Assembly (NCBI RefSeq): GCF_006439055.1
Contig: NZ_RCZC01000002.1
Location: 90,105 to 154,104, forward strand
Length of the DNA stretch: 64,000 nucleotides
DNA from: Sphingomonas glacialis
GTDB taxonomy: Bacteria > Pseudomonadota > Alphaproteobacteria > Sphingomonadales > Sphingomonadaceae
Direction: 5' to 3'
Notes under the pieces: model-generated
Told to the model about the DNA's origin: nothing
Seen by the model: the letters and a program-made list of their open reading frames with translations, nothing else
Database searches by the model: none
Shown: positions 50,441 to 62,238 of the stretch, one piece after another
How positions within the stretch are numbered: position 1 is the first letter of the stretch
How the letters are laid out: each line of letters starts with the position of its first letter
Program-made: the position numbers and the translations under genes

Positions 50441-50889
50441 CAGCCCAGCTCGACCCGCAAAACGCTCCCATCCGCCCCAACGATCCGCACGCTCGCACCC
50501 ACAGCAGCGTCAGGCCCCATCGCGCTCCAAGCCCCGTCGCCGACCGTAACCCGCCCCTCGCCATCGACGATCGCCTCGCACACCAGCACGCGCCGACCGA
50601 TCAGCCGCGCCGCGCGATCGTTGAGCGCCGGCTCCGCCGCAGTCGTCGCAAGCCCGCGATACCAACGCCACCCGATCGCCACAGCGCCCGCCGTCATCCC
50701 CGCGAACACCAATGCCTGCAGCACGACCGGCACCCCCGGCACGATCAGCACCAGCAACCCCGTCACCGCCGCACCCACGCCGAGAAACACCAGGAAGAAC
50801 CCCGGCACGAGCATCTCGGCGATCACCAGCCCCAGCGCCGCCGCCAGCCACAGCGCGCCCAGGCTCCAGTCGATCCCGAACACCATCAC
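50440..50889 (-). CDS. NfeD family protein (short form)
   Basis: A 149-residue membrane protein. Three to four hydrophobic segments span about residues 8-75, followed by a small C-terminal OB-fold (GRRVLVCEAIVDGEGRVTVGDGAW). It is the usual partner of the SPFH protein encoded directly upstream, overlapping it by 4 bases. The pair is thought to organise membrane microdomains or quality control. Confidence 0.92.
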   Translation of the reverse strand: MMVFGIDWSLGALWLAAALGLVIAEMLVPGFFLVFLGVGAAVTGLLVLIVPGVPVVLQALVFAGMTAGAVAIGWRWYRGLATTAAEPALNDRAARLIGRRVLVCEAIVDGEGRVTVGDGAWSAMGPDAAVGASVRIVGADGSVLRVELG

Positions 50890-51854
50890 GCCGCCGGCTC
50901 CTCGAACGGACGCGGCCGCGGCTTCACCACCGGCGCAGCCGCTGGCGACCCCGAGATCGCCTCGCGCGCCAGCTCGCCGATCCCGCCGAGCGTCCCCATC
51001 AGCTGCGTCGCCTCGACCGGGAAGAGGATCGTCTTGGCGTTGGGCGAGGTCGCGAACTTGCCGATCGCCTCGACATATTTCTGCGCGATGAAATAGTTGA
51101 TCGCCTGGACGCTGCCGCCCTCGATCGCGTCGGACACCGCCTTGGTCGCCGCCGCTTCGGCCTGCGCCGCCCGCTCGCGCGCCTCGGCGTCGCGGAAGGC
51201 GGATTCGCGGCGACCCTCGGCCTCGAGGATCTGCGACTGCTTGGCGCCCTCGGCGCGGTTGATCGCATTCTGGCGGGCCGCTTCCGACTCGAGAATGGTC
51301 GCGCGCTTCTCGCGCTCGGCCTTCATCTGGCGCGTCATCGCATTGACGATGTCGGCGGGCGGGCGGATGTCCTTCAGCTCGACGCGCGTGATCTTGACGC
51401 CCCAGCTTTCGGTCGCGTGGTCGACCACCATCAGGAGGCGCGTGTTGATCTCGTCGCGCTTCGACAGCGTCTCGTCGAGGTCCATCGACCCCATCACGGT
51501 GCGCAGATTGGTCGTCGCGAGCTGCATGATCGCGAGATACAGGTCGCTCACCTCATACGCCGCCTTGGCCGCATCGAGCACCTGGAAGAACACGACGCCA
51601 TCGACAGCGACCATCGCATTGTCCTTGGTGATGATCTCCTGGCCTGGAATGTCGAGCACCTGCTCCATCATGTTCACCTTGCGCCCGACCTGGTCGAACA
51701 GCGGCACGATGAAGGTGAGCCCGGGCTTGGCGACCGCGGTGAACTTGCCGAAGCGTTCGATCGTGTATTGATAGCCTTGGCGGACGACCTTCATGCCGAG
51801 CATGAGGTAGAGCAGGACGACGAAGACGAGCAGGCCGGCGATGATGAGTGCCAT
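50886..51854 (-). CDS. SPFH/Band 7 (stomatin-like, QmcA-type) membrane protein
   Basis: A 322-residue protein with one N-terminal membrane helix (about 2-20). The SPFH domain begins at VVRQGYQYTIERFGKF and includes QVLDIPGQEIITKDNAMVAVDGV. A long helical region (KAEREKRATILESEAARQNAINRAEGAKQ) follows, ending in a Pro-rich tail. It is expected to oligomerise in the inner membrane with the NfeD protein that follows. Confidence 0.94.
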   Translation of the reverse strand: MALIIAGLLVFVVLLYLMLGMKVVRQGYQYTIERFGKFTAVAKPGLTFIVPLFDQVGRKVNMMEQVLDIPGQEIITKDNAMVAVDGVVFFQVLDAAKAAYEVSDLYLAIMQLATTNLRTVMGSMDLDETLSKRDEINTRLLMVVDHATESWGVKITRVELKDIRPPADIVNAMTRQMKAEREKRATILESEAARQNAINRAEGAKQSQILEAEGRRESAFRDAEARERAAQAEAAATKAVSDAIEGGSVQAINYFIAQKYVEAIGKFATSPNAKTILFPVEATQLMGTLGGIGELAREAISGSPAAAPVVKPRPRPFEEPAA

Positions 51855-51974
51855 GGGGATCCCCTTGCGCGACCGCGGAGGGGCGGGCGCGATATTGGGG
51901 TTTTAGCAGATTGGGGGGTGGGGGGTAGGGGGTAGGGGGTTTGAAACTCAGCTACTTCCAACCGTATACCAAGT

Positions 51975-52541
51975 TCAGTGCCGGCGTCGCCACTCGACGA
52001 AACGCGATATAATCGGCTTGATATCTATACCTGCTCCCATAAACGTCAATTTAAGTTGCGCTGAATCGTATAATGCTTGAAAAACCGAGGATTGTTTCTT
52101 CAATCTACCTTCAGTTTCATAGCGGTGATCGATTATTTCCTTACATACCCGATGAAGTTCTCGAAAGAATTTCTGCGCTTTGACGTCATCTGATACGATG
52201 TCATTTGTAATAGGAAAATAAATCCATTCGCCGCTCTCAGGATCAAATTTATGCAGTGGAACTCTTGAAAGAAAAATTCCTGGGGTCTTCCCGTTAAAGC
52301 CCCCCCAGAAATCCATGAATTTGTTCTCCAATTCTCGGTTTATGTGACCCCGATAGTCATCCATCGGGGTAAAAGCTGAAACGCTATCACGAAAGTTGTA
52401 ACCAAGGTCAGCTAGGAGTTTCAGGACCCGCTCCGGAACAGCGCTCTGACGCGCATAGTCCTCAAAGAAATAATAAAGATATACATCTGACTCTGGCGCA
52501 AGCTTGCCAAGATAAGTCTGAGAAACCCACATCTCGTTCAC
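51975..52541 (-). CDS. Orphan hypothetical protein in AT-rich DNA
   Basis: A 188-residue soluble protein of no family I recognise, rich in aromatic and charged residues (DVYLYYFFEDYARQS, NKFMDFWGGFNGKTPGIF, QKFFRELHRVCKEII). A strong AAGGAGG lies 7 bases before the ATG, so it is likely expressed. Base composition is far more AT-rich than its neighbours and codon use differs, which suggests recent horizontal arrival. It stands alone between the SPFH operon and guaB. Confidence 0.75.
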   Translation of the reverse strand: MNEMWVSQTYLGKLAPESDVYLYYFFEDYARQSAVPERVLKLLADLGYNFRDSVSAFTPMDDYRGHINRELENKFMDFWGGFNGKTPGIFLSRVPLHKFDPESGEWIYFPITNDIVSDDVKAQKFFRELHRVCKEIIDHRYETEGRLKKQSSVFQALYDSAQLKLTFMGAGIDIKPIISRFVEWRRRH

Positions 52542-52690
52542 GCCTCCTTTTTACGCCATCGCGCTCGACAATGAACATGCTTCGACAAGCACGTCGGGCC
52601 ATCCTGATACGAGGTGATGTGGCAACATTTGTGCCCCGGACGCAACGCCCGTCCGTTCAAACGTTAAATTTTTGATTTCCTACTCGGTCC

Positions 52691-52705
52691 GTTCCTGCTA
52701 CGTTC
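52691..52705. promoter_or_regulatory. Second LexA SOS box (GTTC-N7-GTTC)
   Basis: GTTCCTGCTACGTTC matches the alphaproteobacterial LexA pattern and, as GAACGTAGCAGGAAC, differs from the box at 22755 at only two positions. Downstream bases (TCATTCGCTC) also resemble those next to the radical SAM box. The target is unclear: a weak plus-strand frame starts 31 bases away, and the orphan gene begins 150 bases away on the minus strand. Confidence 0.6.
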
Positions 52706-52813
52706 TCATTCGCTCTTTGAACCTTCCGCCTCTTTATGCTCGCGATCCGCGACACTTCCGCCCGCCATGCTCTGGCGCGCGTTGGAGAGTGGAAAACCCT
52801 TGCGATAGGTCAT
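52706..52813 (-). CDS. Possible 35-residue small protein
   Basis: A short frame beginning MTYRKGFPLSNARQ and ending in a very polar, acidic tail (REHKEAEGSKSE). GGAAGG lies just before the ATG. Its stop codon adjoins the SOS box. It may be a real small protein, a remnant, or chance; I know no homologue. Confidence 0.3.
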   Translation of the reverse strand: MTYRKGFPLSNARQSMAGGSVADREHKEAEGSKSE

Positions 52814-52924
52814 AGGCCTTCCAGCGTTGGCGCCGAAATGGAAACGATCGAAAAAGTAAATATCAAGTCTTGGGGTCAATCGGGTCATCTGACTTGGTGC
52901 GCAACGATCGCCTTCTTCTTCTTG

Positions 52925-54725
<1,801 letters not shown>

Positions 54726-54733
54726 CTTCTTCT

Positions 54734-54850
54734 CCCTCTCCCCACTCGTGGGGAGAGGGCCGGGGAGAGGGGGACGCCTCAACACCCGTCGCCCTTGGTA
54801 ACGAAGCACTACCCCTCTCCCCGACCCTCTCCCCGCAAGCGGGTAGAGGG
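54734..54850. repeat. Family A-type paired palindrome between guaB and rsmB-like gene
   Basis: CCCTCTCCCCACTCGTGGGG at 54734 and CCCTCTCCCCGCAAGCGGGT at 54825. The right arm ends GAGGGAGAAAG, which is the likely ribosome binding site of the methyltransferase gene 13 bases on. Confidence 0.8.
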
Positions 54851-54863
54851 AGAAAGACCAACA

Positions 54864-56036
54864 ATGACCCCATCCGCCCGCACCCAGGCCGCGATCGAGC
54901 TGCTCGACCAGATCATCGCCGGCGCCCGCGACAGCGGCGCCGCCGCCGACACGCTCATCGCGCGCTATTTCAGCACGCGCCGCTACGCCGGCAGCAAGGA
55001 CCGCCGCGCTGTCCGCGAGCTCGTCTACGCCGCGATCCGGCTGGCAGGTGAACGCCCGGCCTCGGGCCGCGCCGCAATGCTCGCCGTCGCGCAAGCCGAT
55101 CCCGAGATCGCCGCGACCTTCGACGGCGTCGGTCACGGCCCTGCGACGATCGGCAAGCACGAGACCGCCGCCCCCTCGGGCGTCGCGCCCACGTGGATCA
55201 TCGACCGCCTGCATTCGTCAGACCTCGGCTATGAAGAGTTCGAAGCGCTCATCAGCCGCGCCCCGCTCGACGCGCGCATCAACCGCATGATCGTCGAGGA
55301 GATCGACATCGAGGGCGCCGAGCCGATCCCAGGCCTGCCCGACGGCCTGCGCCTCCCCTCGGGAACGCAGGTCGAGAACCTCCCCGCCTACAATCACGGC
55401 GCGATCGAGGTGCAGGACGCCGGCAGCCAGTTCGTCACGCTCGCCGCCAAGGCCAAGCCCGGCCAGCGGATCGTCGACCTGTGCGCCGGCGCCGGCGGCA
55501 AGACGCTCGCGCTCGCCGCGGTGATGGAAGGGCAGGGCGAAGTGCTCGCGACCGACACCGACCGTATGCGCCTCTCGCGCATGGCCCCGCGCGCCGAACG
55601 CGCGCGCTCGGGCATCATCGAGACGCGGCTGCTCAATCCGGGCCGCGAGGTCGAGATGCTCGACGACTGGCTCCACAGCGCCGATTGCGTGCTGATCGAC
55701 GCACCGTGCTCGGGCACCGGCACCTGGCGCCGCAACCCCGAGGCACGCTGGCGCCTGACGCCCGACCGGATCGAGCGGCTGGTCGAGACGCAGAAGCACG
55801 TGCTCGAAGTCGGCGCCAACCTCGTCAAGCCCGGTGGGGCGCTGGTCTACATCGTCTGCTCGCTGCTCGACGAAGAGGGGGCAGGGCAGGTCGCCGACTT
55901 CCTCACCGCCAACCCCGGCTGGAAGGCGCAGCCGCTCAAACTCCCGGTCGGGCGCAAGCACGGCCCCGGCGTCCGCCTGACGCCAGCGCATGACGCCACC
56001 GACGGCTTTTTTGTCGCGCGCCTGATCGCGCCGTGA
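54864..56036 (+). CDS. RsmB/NOP-family RNA (cytosine-C5) methyltransferase
   Basis: A 390-residue SAM-dependent m5C methyltransferase, probably acting on 16S rRNA. An N-terminal NusB-like region precedes the SAM-binding site [16 protein letters not shown]. The two family cysteines are Cys282 in [18 protein letters not shown] and Cys332 in [11 protein letters not shown]. The first ATG within the repeat is unlikely; this one follows GAGGGAGAAAG. A TPR gene lies 34 bases downstream. Confidence 0.92.
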   Translation: MTPSARTQAAIELLDQIIAGARDSGAAADTLIARYFSTRRYAGSKDRRAVRELVYAAIRLAGERPASGRAAMLAVAQADPEIAATFDGVGHGPATIGKHETAAPSGVAPTWIIDRLHSSDLGYEEFEALISRAPLDARINRMIVEEIDIEGAEPIPGLPDGLRLPSGTQVENLPAYNHGAIEVQDAGSQFVTLAAKAKPGQRIVDLCAGAGGKTLALAAVMEGQGEVLATDTDRMRLSRMAPRAERARSGIIETRLLNPGREVEMLDDWLHSADCVLIDAPCSGTGTWRRNPEARWRLTPDRIERLVETQKHVLEVGANLVKPGGALVYIVCSLLDEEGAGQVADFLTANPGWKAQPLKLPVGRKHGPGVRLTPAHDATDGFFVARLIAP

Positions 56037-56070
56037 TAGCCCTGTGGCCGTGTCGAAGCTGGAGTATCTC

Positions 56071-56577
56071 ATGCGTTACACGTCCGTCGCCGTCGCTGCC
56101 GCGCTGACGCTGGTTACCGTCGCGACCGCGGTGCAGGGCCAGCGGCCCGAGGACGCGGTCGATGCGCGCTCGCTGGCGCTGCTCGCCAAGGGGCAGGCGC
56201 AGCAGGCGGCGGGCAATCTCGACGCGGCGACCGATCTGCTCGAGAGCGCGGTCGCGGTCGATCCGCGCAATCGCGGCGCGTTCGTCAGCCTCGCCGAAGT
56301 CGCCAAGACGCGCGGCCTGCCGGGCAAGGCGATCCGGCTCTACCGTGAGGCGCTGTCGCTCGATCCCAACGATGTCGCCGCGCTCAGCGGGCAGGGCGAA
56401 GCGCTCGTCGCCAAGGGCGCGGTGATCCGTGCCCGCGAAAATCTCGCCAAGGTCAAACTGGTCTGCGCCAAGCGCGCATGCCCCGAGGTTGCCGCGCTGA
56501 CGGCATCGATCGCCAAGGGCCCGCCAATCGTGACGGCTGCAGCGACGGTACCGGCAGCGCTCCCCAAAACCGACTGA
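56071..56577 (+). CDS. Secreted TPR protein
   Basis: A 168-residue protein with a signal peptide ([20 protein letters not shown]) and two to three TPR units ([28 protein letters not shown] and [16 protein letters not shown]). The role is unknown, probably protein contacts in the periplasm. I chose the ATG with GGAG six bases upstream over a GTG nine codons earlier. A family B palindrome begins two bases after the stop. Confidence 0.82.
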   Translation: MRYTSVAVAAALTLVTVATAVQGQRPEDAVDARSLALLAKGQAQQAAGNLDAATDLLESAVAVDPRNRGAFVSLAEVAKTRGLPGKAIRLYREALSLDPNDVAALSGQGEALVAKGAVIRARENLAKVKLVCAKRACPEVAALTASIAKGPPIVTAAATVPAALPKTD

Positions 56578-56579
56578 TC

Positions 56580-56667
56580 CGTCGCCCCGGCGAAGGCCGG
56601 GGCCGCTCGGTTGGTCGCGCGGCGCTGTGCCACATCCAGCGGCCCCGGCCTTCGCCAGGGCGACGAC
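56580..56667. repeat. Family B paired palindrome between TPR gene and rsmA
   Basis: CGTCGCCCCGGCGAAGGCCG at 56580 and its inverse ending at 56667, between two convergent stop codons and touching the rsmA stop. The position fits a bidirectional mRNA end structure. Confidence 0.87.
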
Positions 56668-56668
56668 G

Positions 56669-57490
56669 TCAGGAAAGCGCCTTCGCCAGCGCCACGAACT
56701 CCGCAACGCTCACCGTCTCCGCCCGCCGCGTCGCCTCGATCCCGACCGCCTCGAGCGCGGCAAGCGCACCCGGCACGCCCTTCAAGCTCTGCCGCAACAT
56801 CTTGCGCCGCTGCCCGAACGCCGCCGCCGTGAGCCGCTCCAGCGTCGCGAAGCGCACGCCGTCGGGCGCCTCGCCCGGCACGATATGCACCACCGCCGAC
56901 ATCACCTTGGGCGGCGGCGTGAAGGCCGACCGGTGCACCGGCATCGCCAGCGTCGCCTTGCTCCGCCACTGCGCCAGCACCGCGAGCCGACCATACGCCT
57001 CGCCATCGGTCGGCGCGACGATCCGCTCGGCGACTTCGCGCTGGAACATCAGCGTCAGGCTCTGCCACCACGGCGCCCAGTCGGCCGAGAGCCAGCGCAC
57101 CAGCAACGCCGTGCCGATGTTATAGGGCAGGTTCGAGGCGATATGCGGCTTGCCCTCGAACAGGCCCGCGCCATCGATCTCGAGCGCATCGCCCTCGATC
57201 ACGCGCAGCTTGCCGGGAAACGCCTCACCCAATTCGGCCAAGGCCGGGATACAGCGATGGTCGCGCTCGATCGCGGTGACGCGGGCCCCGGCCCCCAACA
57301 GCGCCCGCGTCAGCCCGCCCGGCCCCGGGCCGATCTCGAGCACCTCAGCATCGGTCAGATCGCCAGGGATCCGCGCGATCCGCGCCAGCAATTGCGCGTC
57401 GAGCAGGAAGTTCTGCCCCAACGCCTTACTCGCGTTGAGGCCATGGCGCGCGATCACCTCGCGCAGCGGTGGCAATTCGGGAAGGCTCAC
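56669..57490 (-). CDS. rsmA: 16S rRNA dimethyladenosine transferase
   Basis: Dimethylates A1518 and A1519 of 16S rRNA (KsgA). The 273 residues show [10 protein letters not shown], the SAM site [16 protein letters not shown], the catalytic [11 protein letters not shown] and [13 protein letters not shown] start overlaps the pdxA stop by four bases (GTGA). It is last in the lptD-surA-pdxA-rsmA order, which is conserved among proteobacteria. Confidence 0.96.
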   Translation of the reverse strand: MSLPELPPLREVIARHGLNASKALGQNFLLDAQLLARIARIPGDLTDAEVLEIGPGPGGLTRALLGAGARVTAIERDHRCIPALAELGEAFPGKLRVIEGDALEIDGAGLFEGKPHIASNLPYNIGTALLVRWLSADWAPWWQSLTLMFQREVAERIVAPTDGEAYGRLAVLAQWRSKATLAMPVHRSAFTPPPKVMSAVVHIVPGEAPDGVRFATLERLTAAAFGQRRKMLRQSLKGVPGALAALEAVGIEATRRAETVSVAEFVALAKALS

Positions 57491-58482
57491 GCGTCGGCAG
57501 CGGCGCGGCGGTCGGCGGCTTCGCCGGCGAGGCGGATCGCCGCGATCGTCGCACCGGGCTCGGCGCGGTCCTTGCCGGCAATGTCGAACGCGGTGCCATG
57601 GTCGGGCGACGTCCGCACGATCGGCAGGCCGAGCGTGATGTTGACCCCCTCGTCGAAATACAGCGTCTTGATCGGCACCAGCGCCTGGTCGTGATAGCAG
57701 CACAGCACCGCGTCATACCCGGCGCGCGCGCGCGGATGGAACAGCGTGTCGGCGGCGAACGGCCCGATCGCATCGATCCCATCACCGCGCAGCACCGCGA
57801 CCGCAGGCGCGATCAGCTCGATCTCCTCGCGTCCGATCGCGCCGCTCTCGCCGGCATGCGGGTTGAACCCGGCAAAGGCGATGCGCGGGTTGAGGATCCC
57901 GAAATTCCGTGCGAGGCCGCGCGCCGTCGCACGCCCCTTGGCGACGATCAGCTCGATCGACAGCAGCCCACTGACTGCGGCGAGCGGAACGTGCGTCGTG
58001 ATCGGCACGACGCGCAGATCAGGGCCCGCGAGCATCATCACCGCATTCTCGCCGGCAATGCCGCAACGCTCGGCGACGAACTCGGTCTGGCCGGGATAAT
58101 TGAAGCCGATCTGGTAGAGCTGGCTCTTCGACACCGGCCCGGTGACGAGTGCCCGTGCTGCGCCCGACCGGACCAGCCCCGCCGCCAGCTCGAGTGCGCG
58201 CAGCGCACAGCGCGCGCCCTCGACGTCGGGCGAGCCCGGCACGATCTCACCGCCATCCTCGACCGTCAGCACCGGCAGCGCGGTCTCGAACACACCGTTC
58301 GCCGCATCGGGATGCGCGATGGTGGTAATCGGACCGTCCCACACCGCTGCGATCGCACGCGCGTCGCCCGTCGCGAAGAAGGGCGGGAGCCCGGCTTCGC
58401 TACGGCGCGACCACGCCTTGGCGATGACCTCGGGGCCGATGCCCGCCGGATCCCCCATCGATATGGCGAGCGGCGCGACCAT
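57487..58482 (-). CDS. pdxA: 4-hydroxythreonine-4-phosphate dehydrogenase
   Basis: An NAD-dependent step of the DXP-dependent vitamin B6 pathway. The 331 residues carry the three metal-binding histidines in [19 protein letters not shown] and [10 protein letters not shown], plus the C-terminal [16 protein letters not shown] purine-rich GGGGGATAGGA precedes the ATG. It lies between surA (16 bases upstream) and rsmA (overlapping). Confidence 0.96.
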   Translation of the reverse strand: MVAPLAISMGDPAGIGPEVIAKAWSRRSEAGLPPFFATGDARAIAAVWDGPITTIAHPDAANGVFETALPVLTVEDGGEIVPGSPDVEGARCALRALELAAGLVRSGAARALVTGPVSKSQLYQIGFNYPGQTEFVAERCGIAGENAVMMLAGPDLRVVPITTHVPLAAVSGLLSIELIVAKGRATARGLARNFGILNPRIAFAGFNPHAGESGAIGREEIELIAPAVAVLRGDGIDAIGPFAADTLFHPRARAGYDAVLCCYHDQALVPIKTLYFDEGVNITLGLPIVRTSPDHGTAFDIAGKDRAEPGATIAAIRLAGEAADRRAAADA

Positions 58483-58498
58483 CGTCCTATCCCCCCGG

Positions 58499-59887
58499 TC
58501 AGCGATATTCGATGATCGCATCGCGCCGCAAATCGCGGAGCAACTGGTTGGCGCGCAGATTGACGCGCTGATTTTCCATCGTGCTGCGGACCTGTTCCAT
58601 CCCTGGGATGTTGGCGACCGCCTCGTCGCGGCCGCACAGCACGAGCGAACGGATGCCGTCCTTGGCCGAACCGAACGGCGGGGTCGATTCGCCGACCTGC
58701 AGCTTGAGCATGATCTCGCGCAGCGCGACCGGCAGATCCTTGATCCGCACCGAATCGTTGTCGACCACGTCGGCGCCGAGCGCCGAGGCGACCTTGGCGA
58801 CTTCACCGCAGCCCTTGATCGTCGCGCTGAGCTTGGCGAACTCGGCGACACGCGCGTTGGCCTGTTCCTGCGTGATCCCCTCGGGGAAGCGTTCGCTGAC
58901 CTGCTTGAGCGTCAGGCGCGCGTCGAGCGGATCGGCGACGCCGATTTTCCGGGTGTCGACCAGATAGATGATCGAGAAGCCGCCCGGCACCTCGATCGGC
59001 CCGGCGAGATGCTCGGGCGTCATCGACTTAATCGCCTCGACCAGCGCGGCCGGAAGCTGCGACAATTGCTGCTCGCTCAACCAGTCGAGATCGCCGCCGG
59101 TCGCGCGCGTCGTGGCGTCGGACAGGCGGGCATAATAGCCGAACGTGTCCTCGCCCTTGTCGCGCTTCTGGATCGACTGCATCATCTGCTGCGCCTGCGC
59201 GAACACTTCGGGCGCGCGATCGGCATCGGCCTTCAGATAGATTTCGCGGACGTGATATTCGGTCGAGCCCTGCTGCTTCTTGATCTTGTCGATGATCGCA
59301 TTGACCTCTTCGTCACCGACATTGACGTCGACCTTGCGGCGCAGATAGCGGTTCCACGACAGTTCGGCCTCGATCTGGCGCTTGAGCGAGCGGTCCGACG
59401 ACGCGATCGAGCGGAGATAGGCGCGCATCTCGGTCGGCGTCTTGCCGAAGTTGCGCGCGACCGTGTCGTAGCTCTTGGTGATCTCGTCGGGGCCGATCTT
59501 GACGTCGGCACTCTTGGCCTGCTGGATCTCGAGCGTCTCGTCGATCAGCTGGCGGACGATGACGAGCTTGTACTGTGCCATTTCCTGCGCCGACAGCTTG
59601 AGGTCGCGCGCGGCGAGCAACAGCGCGACGCGCTGGTCGATATCGGTCCCGGTGATCACCGCGCCGTTGACGATCGCGGTCGGCTTGCGGATCGTCGGAT
59701 CGACCTTGCCGAAGATCGTCGGGTTCTTCGGCAGGTCGAGCGCGGTCACGCCGGCCTGATCCGCGGGAGCGGCATCCGGCGCGGTCTGTGCGATCGAACC
59801 GCCGCTCGTCGCCAGCAGCGCGATGATCGCGGCGCCAAATCCCACACGGCGACCAAGGCGGGTCGGCTTTGCAATATCAGTCTTCAC
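58499..59887 (-). CDS. surA: Periplasmic peptidyl-prolyl isomerase/chaperone SurA
   Basis: An outer-membrane protein chaperone. The 462 residues have an N-terminal signal peptide (GFGAAIIALLATSGGSIAQ), a SurA N-domain (TAIVNGAVITGTDIDQRVALLL), a parvulin-type domain (ATGGDLDWLSEQQLSQLP to FSIIYLVDTRKI) and a C-terminal helix. The start is a GTG before KTDIAKPTRLG; upstream open codons are not conserved. It follows lptD by 113 bases, matching its job in LptD assembly. Confidence 0.92.
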   Translation of the reverse strand: MKTDIAKPTRLGRRVGFGAAIIALLATSGGSIAQTAPDAAPADQAGVTALDLPKNPTIFGKVDPTIRKPTAIVNGAVITGTDIDQRVALLLAARDLKLSAQEMAQYKLVIVRQLIDETLEIQQAKSADVKIGPDEITKSYDTVARNFGKTPTEMRAYLRSIASSDRSLKRQIEAELSWNRYLRRKVDVNVGDEEVNAIIDKIKKQQGSTEYHVREIYLKADADRAPEVFAQAQQMMQSIQKRDKGEDTFGYYARLSDATTRATGGDLDWLSEQQLSQLPAALVEAIKSMTPEHLAGPIEVPGGFSIIYLVDTRKIGVADPLDARLTLKQVSERFPEGITQEQANARVAEFAKLSATIKGCGEVAKVASALGADVVDNDSVRIKDLPVALREIMLKLQVGESTPPFGSAKDGIRSLVLCGRDEAVANIPGMEQVRSTMENQRVNLRANQLLRDLRRDAIIEYR

Positions 59888-60000
59888 GTAATCAAAATCC
59901 CATCCCGCATGGCGTGCCCCGATCAGCCCACAGAGCTCGAGCCGGAACCCCAGCCCAAACCGTTGGACGCTGCACTGCGCCAATCCGTCTGAACCTGTGC

Positions 60001-62238
60001 TTAGCGGCCAAGGTTTTTGAACGCCAGCGTCAACAGGAAGCCGTTGCCCGCCTTGACGTCGCCGGTCGTCTGATAATCGCGTTTCCAGGTGACGCCGAGC
60101 TTGAGGCAATCGTCCTCATACTGCACGCCGAGGCGATGCCGCACCGGATCGAACCCGTCGGCGAGCGACAGCGGGTCTTCGTCGCGATTGGTCAGATCGA
60201 TCACGGTCGAGCCGAACACCGACCAGAAACGCGAAATCTGCACGCGCGACCCGACCCGCAATTCCTCGCGGTCACGCAGATCCTCGAGCGTCTGGTCGAT
60301 ATTGCGGTTGAGCCGCAGATAGCCGACCAGCAGATAGGTGCTGCGCGAGCCGACCGTCGCGTCGAGCTCGTTGCGTCGGACCGCGAGGTCGCCCTGATCG
60401 AGCCGGTAGCGGTGGATCACCGACACCCAATCGTGGAAGCGCAGCTCGGTACGGCCGACGATATCCGACACGCGACCCGACAGGCCGGTGCCATCGGGGA
60501 ACAAGGTCGGGCGGCTGTTGAGCCGATAGCTCTGGCCGACATTGGTGGTGAAGGAGAAGCCCGGCAGATCGACCGACCAGTCGAGCCCATAGGTCACGCG
60601 CGCCGAATCCTCGAAGCGGTCATAGCCCGGGAAACGGTTGAGCGAGAACAGGTTGGTGTCCTCGAGATCGACCGAGCGCGAATCCTCGTTGGGCACCATC
60701 GTCGTTCCCGCCTGCGGTGAGGCGACGACCTGGACGCGCGGGGTCAGCCGCTGCGTGCCGCCGAGGAACGACCCGATGAACGGCCATTTCACGTCGACCG
60801 CAAACGCACCGAGGATCCGGCCGCTGACCCCGGACTCGCCGCGATAGCTCGCCACCGTCGTCGCGAGGATGTCGCTCGTATGATAGATGTCGCCGCGACC
60901 GAGCGCGGTGAAGGTCACTTCCTGGCCCCATGGCGTCAGCTTGCGCAATTCCCACTGGGCGCTGGCAAAGGCCCGCTGCGTATCCTGTCCCGCCGGACGC
61001 TCGATCCCGAGGCTGTTGACCTGGAAGGTGAAGACACCGCCGAGCAGGCTGTCGGGAATGCGCTTGCGATAATCGATCTGGGGCAGCGCGATCGGCTGCA
61101 ACGCCTGGCGGTCGCCGACGCGCAGGGTCTGTACGTACCAGCCCGCGACCGAGAAATAGCTGCTCTTGTCGATATGCTCGAGCTTGACGGTGCTGCGCAG
61201 CCGGTCGTCGGTCGAGATGTCGTAGCGGCGCAGGAAGGTCGGGTCGGTGGTCAGCCGGAGCGATCCGCTGAGCGTCCAATCGGGGCTGAGCTGGAACTTG
61301 GCGACGCCGTCGAGATAGCCGCGGAACGAATTGGGTGTTCCGGCAGGCGTCGGGGTCAGCAGGTCGGTGCTGCGCGGGCTCGCGGTGACATAGCCCGCGA
61401 TGCGATACGCGCCGAGCGTGTTGAGCGCGCTATATTCGGCCTTGAGCATCGGCAGCACCGCGCTGAAGATCCGCGGCGTTACCGTCAGCCCCTGGTTCGG
61501 CCCGAGCGCGAAATGATAGGGCTGCGCGAATTCGAAGCCGTTGGTGCGGCTGTAGCGCAGATCGGGTGCGAGCAGGCCGTTGTCGTTGCCGTCGCCGATC
61601 GAATTCGAGAACGCCGGCAGCGGGAGCGTCGGCAGGCCGAACAGATTGATCCGCGCGCCCTTGTAATAGATCCGCTTGCGGTCGGGCCGATAGATGACGC
61701 GCACCGCGGTGATCTTCCACGACGGCTCTTTCGGGCAATTGTCCGAATCGGTCACCCCGCACGGCGTATAGGCGGCGTCGTCGAGCACGACGCTCTCGTC
61801 GAGCGAGCGCGTGCCCTTGCGCGCCGCGAGCCGCCCGCCTTTCTCCAGAACGAGCAGCATGTTGTCGACCATGCCGTCCTTCAGCGCATCGGTCAGGTCG
61901 ATCGAATCGCCATAGGCGGTATCGCCCCCCGGATTGACCACCGCCACGTTGCCGCTCGCATGGACCTTGCCGGTCTTGCGGTCCCATACCACCGTGTCGG
62001 CGCGCAGGCGGTTGCCAGCACGGTACATGCGCACGTCGCCGGTCGCGGTGACCAGGTCGGCCTTGTTGTCATATTCGAGCGTGGTCGCGTTGAACTGGAC
62101 CTGATCGTCGCTCGTGCTCGGAGTCGTCGCGGGCGGCGGCGGCGGGACGGTACGCGTCTGCAGATCTTGCGCGGACGCGGGCGCGGCCGCCAAAACGAAC
62201 GGAATCACACAGCTGGCGAGGAAAACGGCACGCGTCAC
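60001..62238 (-). CDS. lptD: LPS-assembly protein LptD
   Basis: An outer-membrane beta-barrel that inserts lipopolysaccharide. The 745 residues have a signal peptide (AVFLASCVIPFVLAAAPASA), an N-terminal OstA/beta-jellyroll domain (LEYDNKADLVTATGDVRM) and a C-terminal barrel from about residue 230. Conserved cysteines for a disulfide are few (CGVTDSDNC plus one near the C-terminus). The start is a GTG; another GTG four codons earlier fits nearly as well. It is divergent from pepA. Confidence 0.93.
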   Translation of the reverse strand: MTRAVFLASCVIPFVLAAAPASAQDLQTRTVPPPPPATTPSTSDDQVQFNATTLEYDNKADLVTATGDVRMYRAGNRLRADTVVWDRKTGKVHASGNVAVVNPGGDTAYGDSIDLTDALKDGMVDNMLLVLEKGGRLAARKGTRSLDESVVLDDAAYTPCGVTDSDNCPKEPSWKITAVRVIYRPDRKRIYYKGARINLFGLPTLPLPAFSNSIGDGNDNGLLAPDLRYSRTNGFEFAQPYHFALGPNQGLTVTPRIFSAVLPMLKAEYSALNTLGAYRIAGYVTASPRSTDLLTPTPAGTPNSFRGYLDGVAKFQLSPDWTLSGSLRLTTDPTFLRRYDISTDDRLRSTVKLEHIDKSSYFSVAGWYVQTLRVGDRQALQPIALPQIDYRKRIPDSLLGGVFTFQVNSLGIERPAGQDTQRAFASAQWELRKLTPWGQEVTFTALGRGDIYHTSDILATTVASYRGESGVSGRILGAFAVDVKWPFIGSFLGGTQRLTPRVQVVASPQAGTTMVPNEDSRSVDLEDTNLFSLNRFPGYDRFEDSARVTYGLDWSVDLPGFSFTTNVGQSYRLNSRPTLFPDGTGLSGRVSDIVGRTELRFHDWVSVIHRYRLDQGDLAVRRNELDATVGSRSTYLLVGYLRLNRNIDQTLEDLRDREELRVGSRVQISRFWSVFGSTVIDLTNRDEDPLSLADGFDPVRHRLGVQYEDDCLKLGVTWKRDYQTTGDVKAGNGFLLTLAFKNLGR

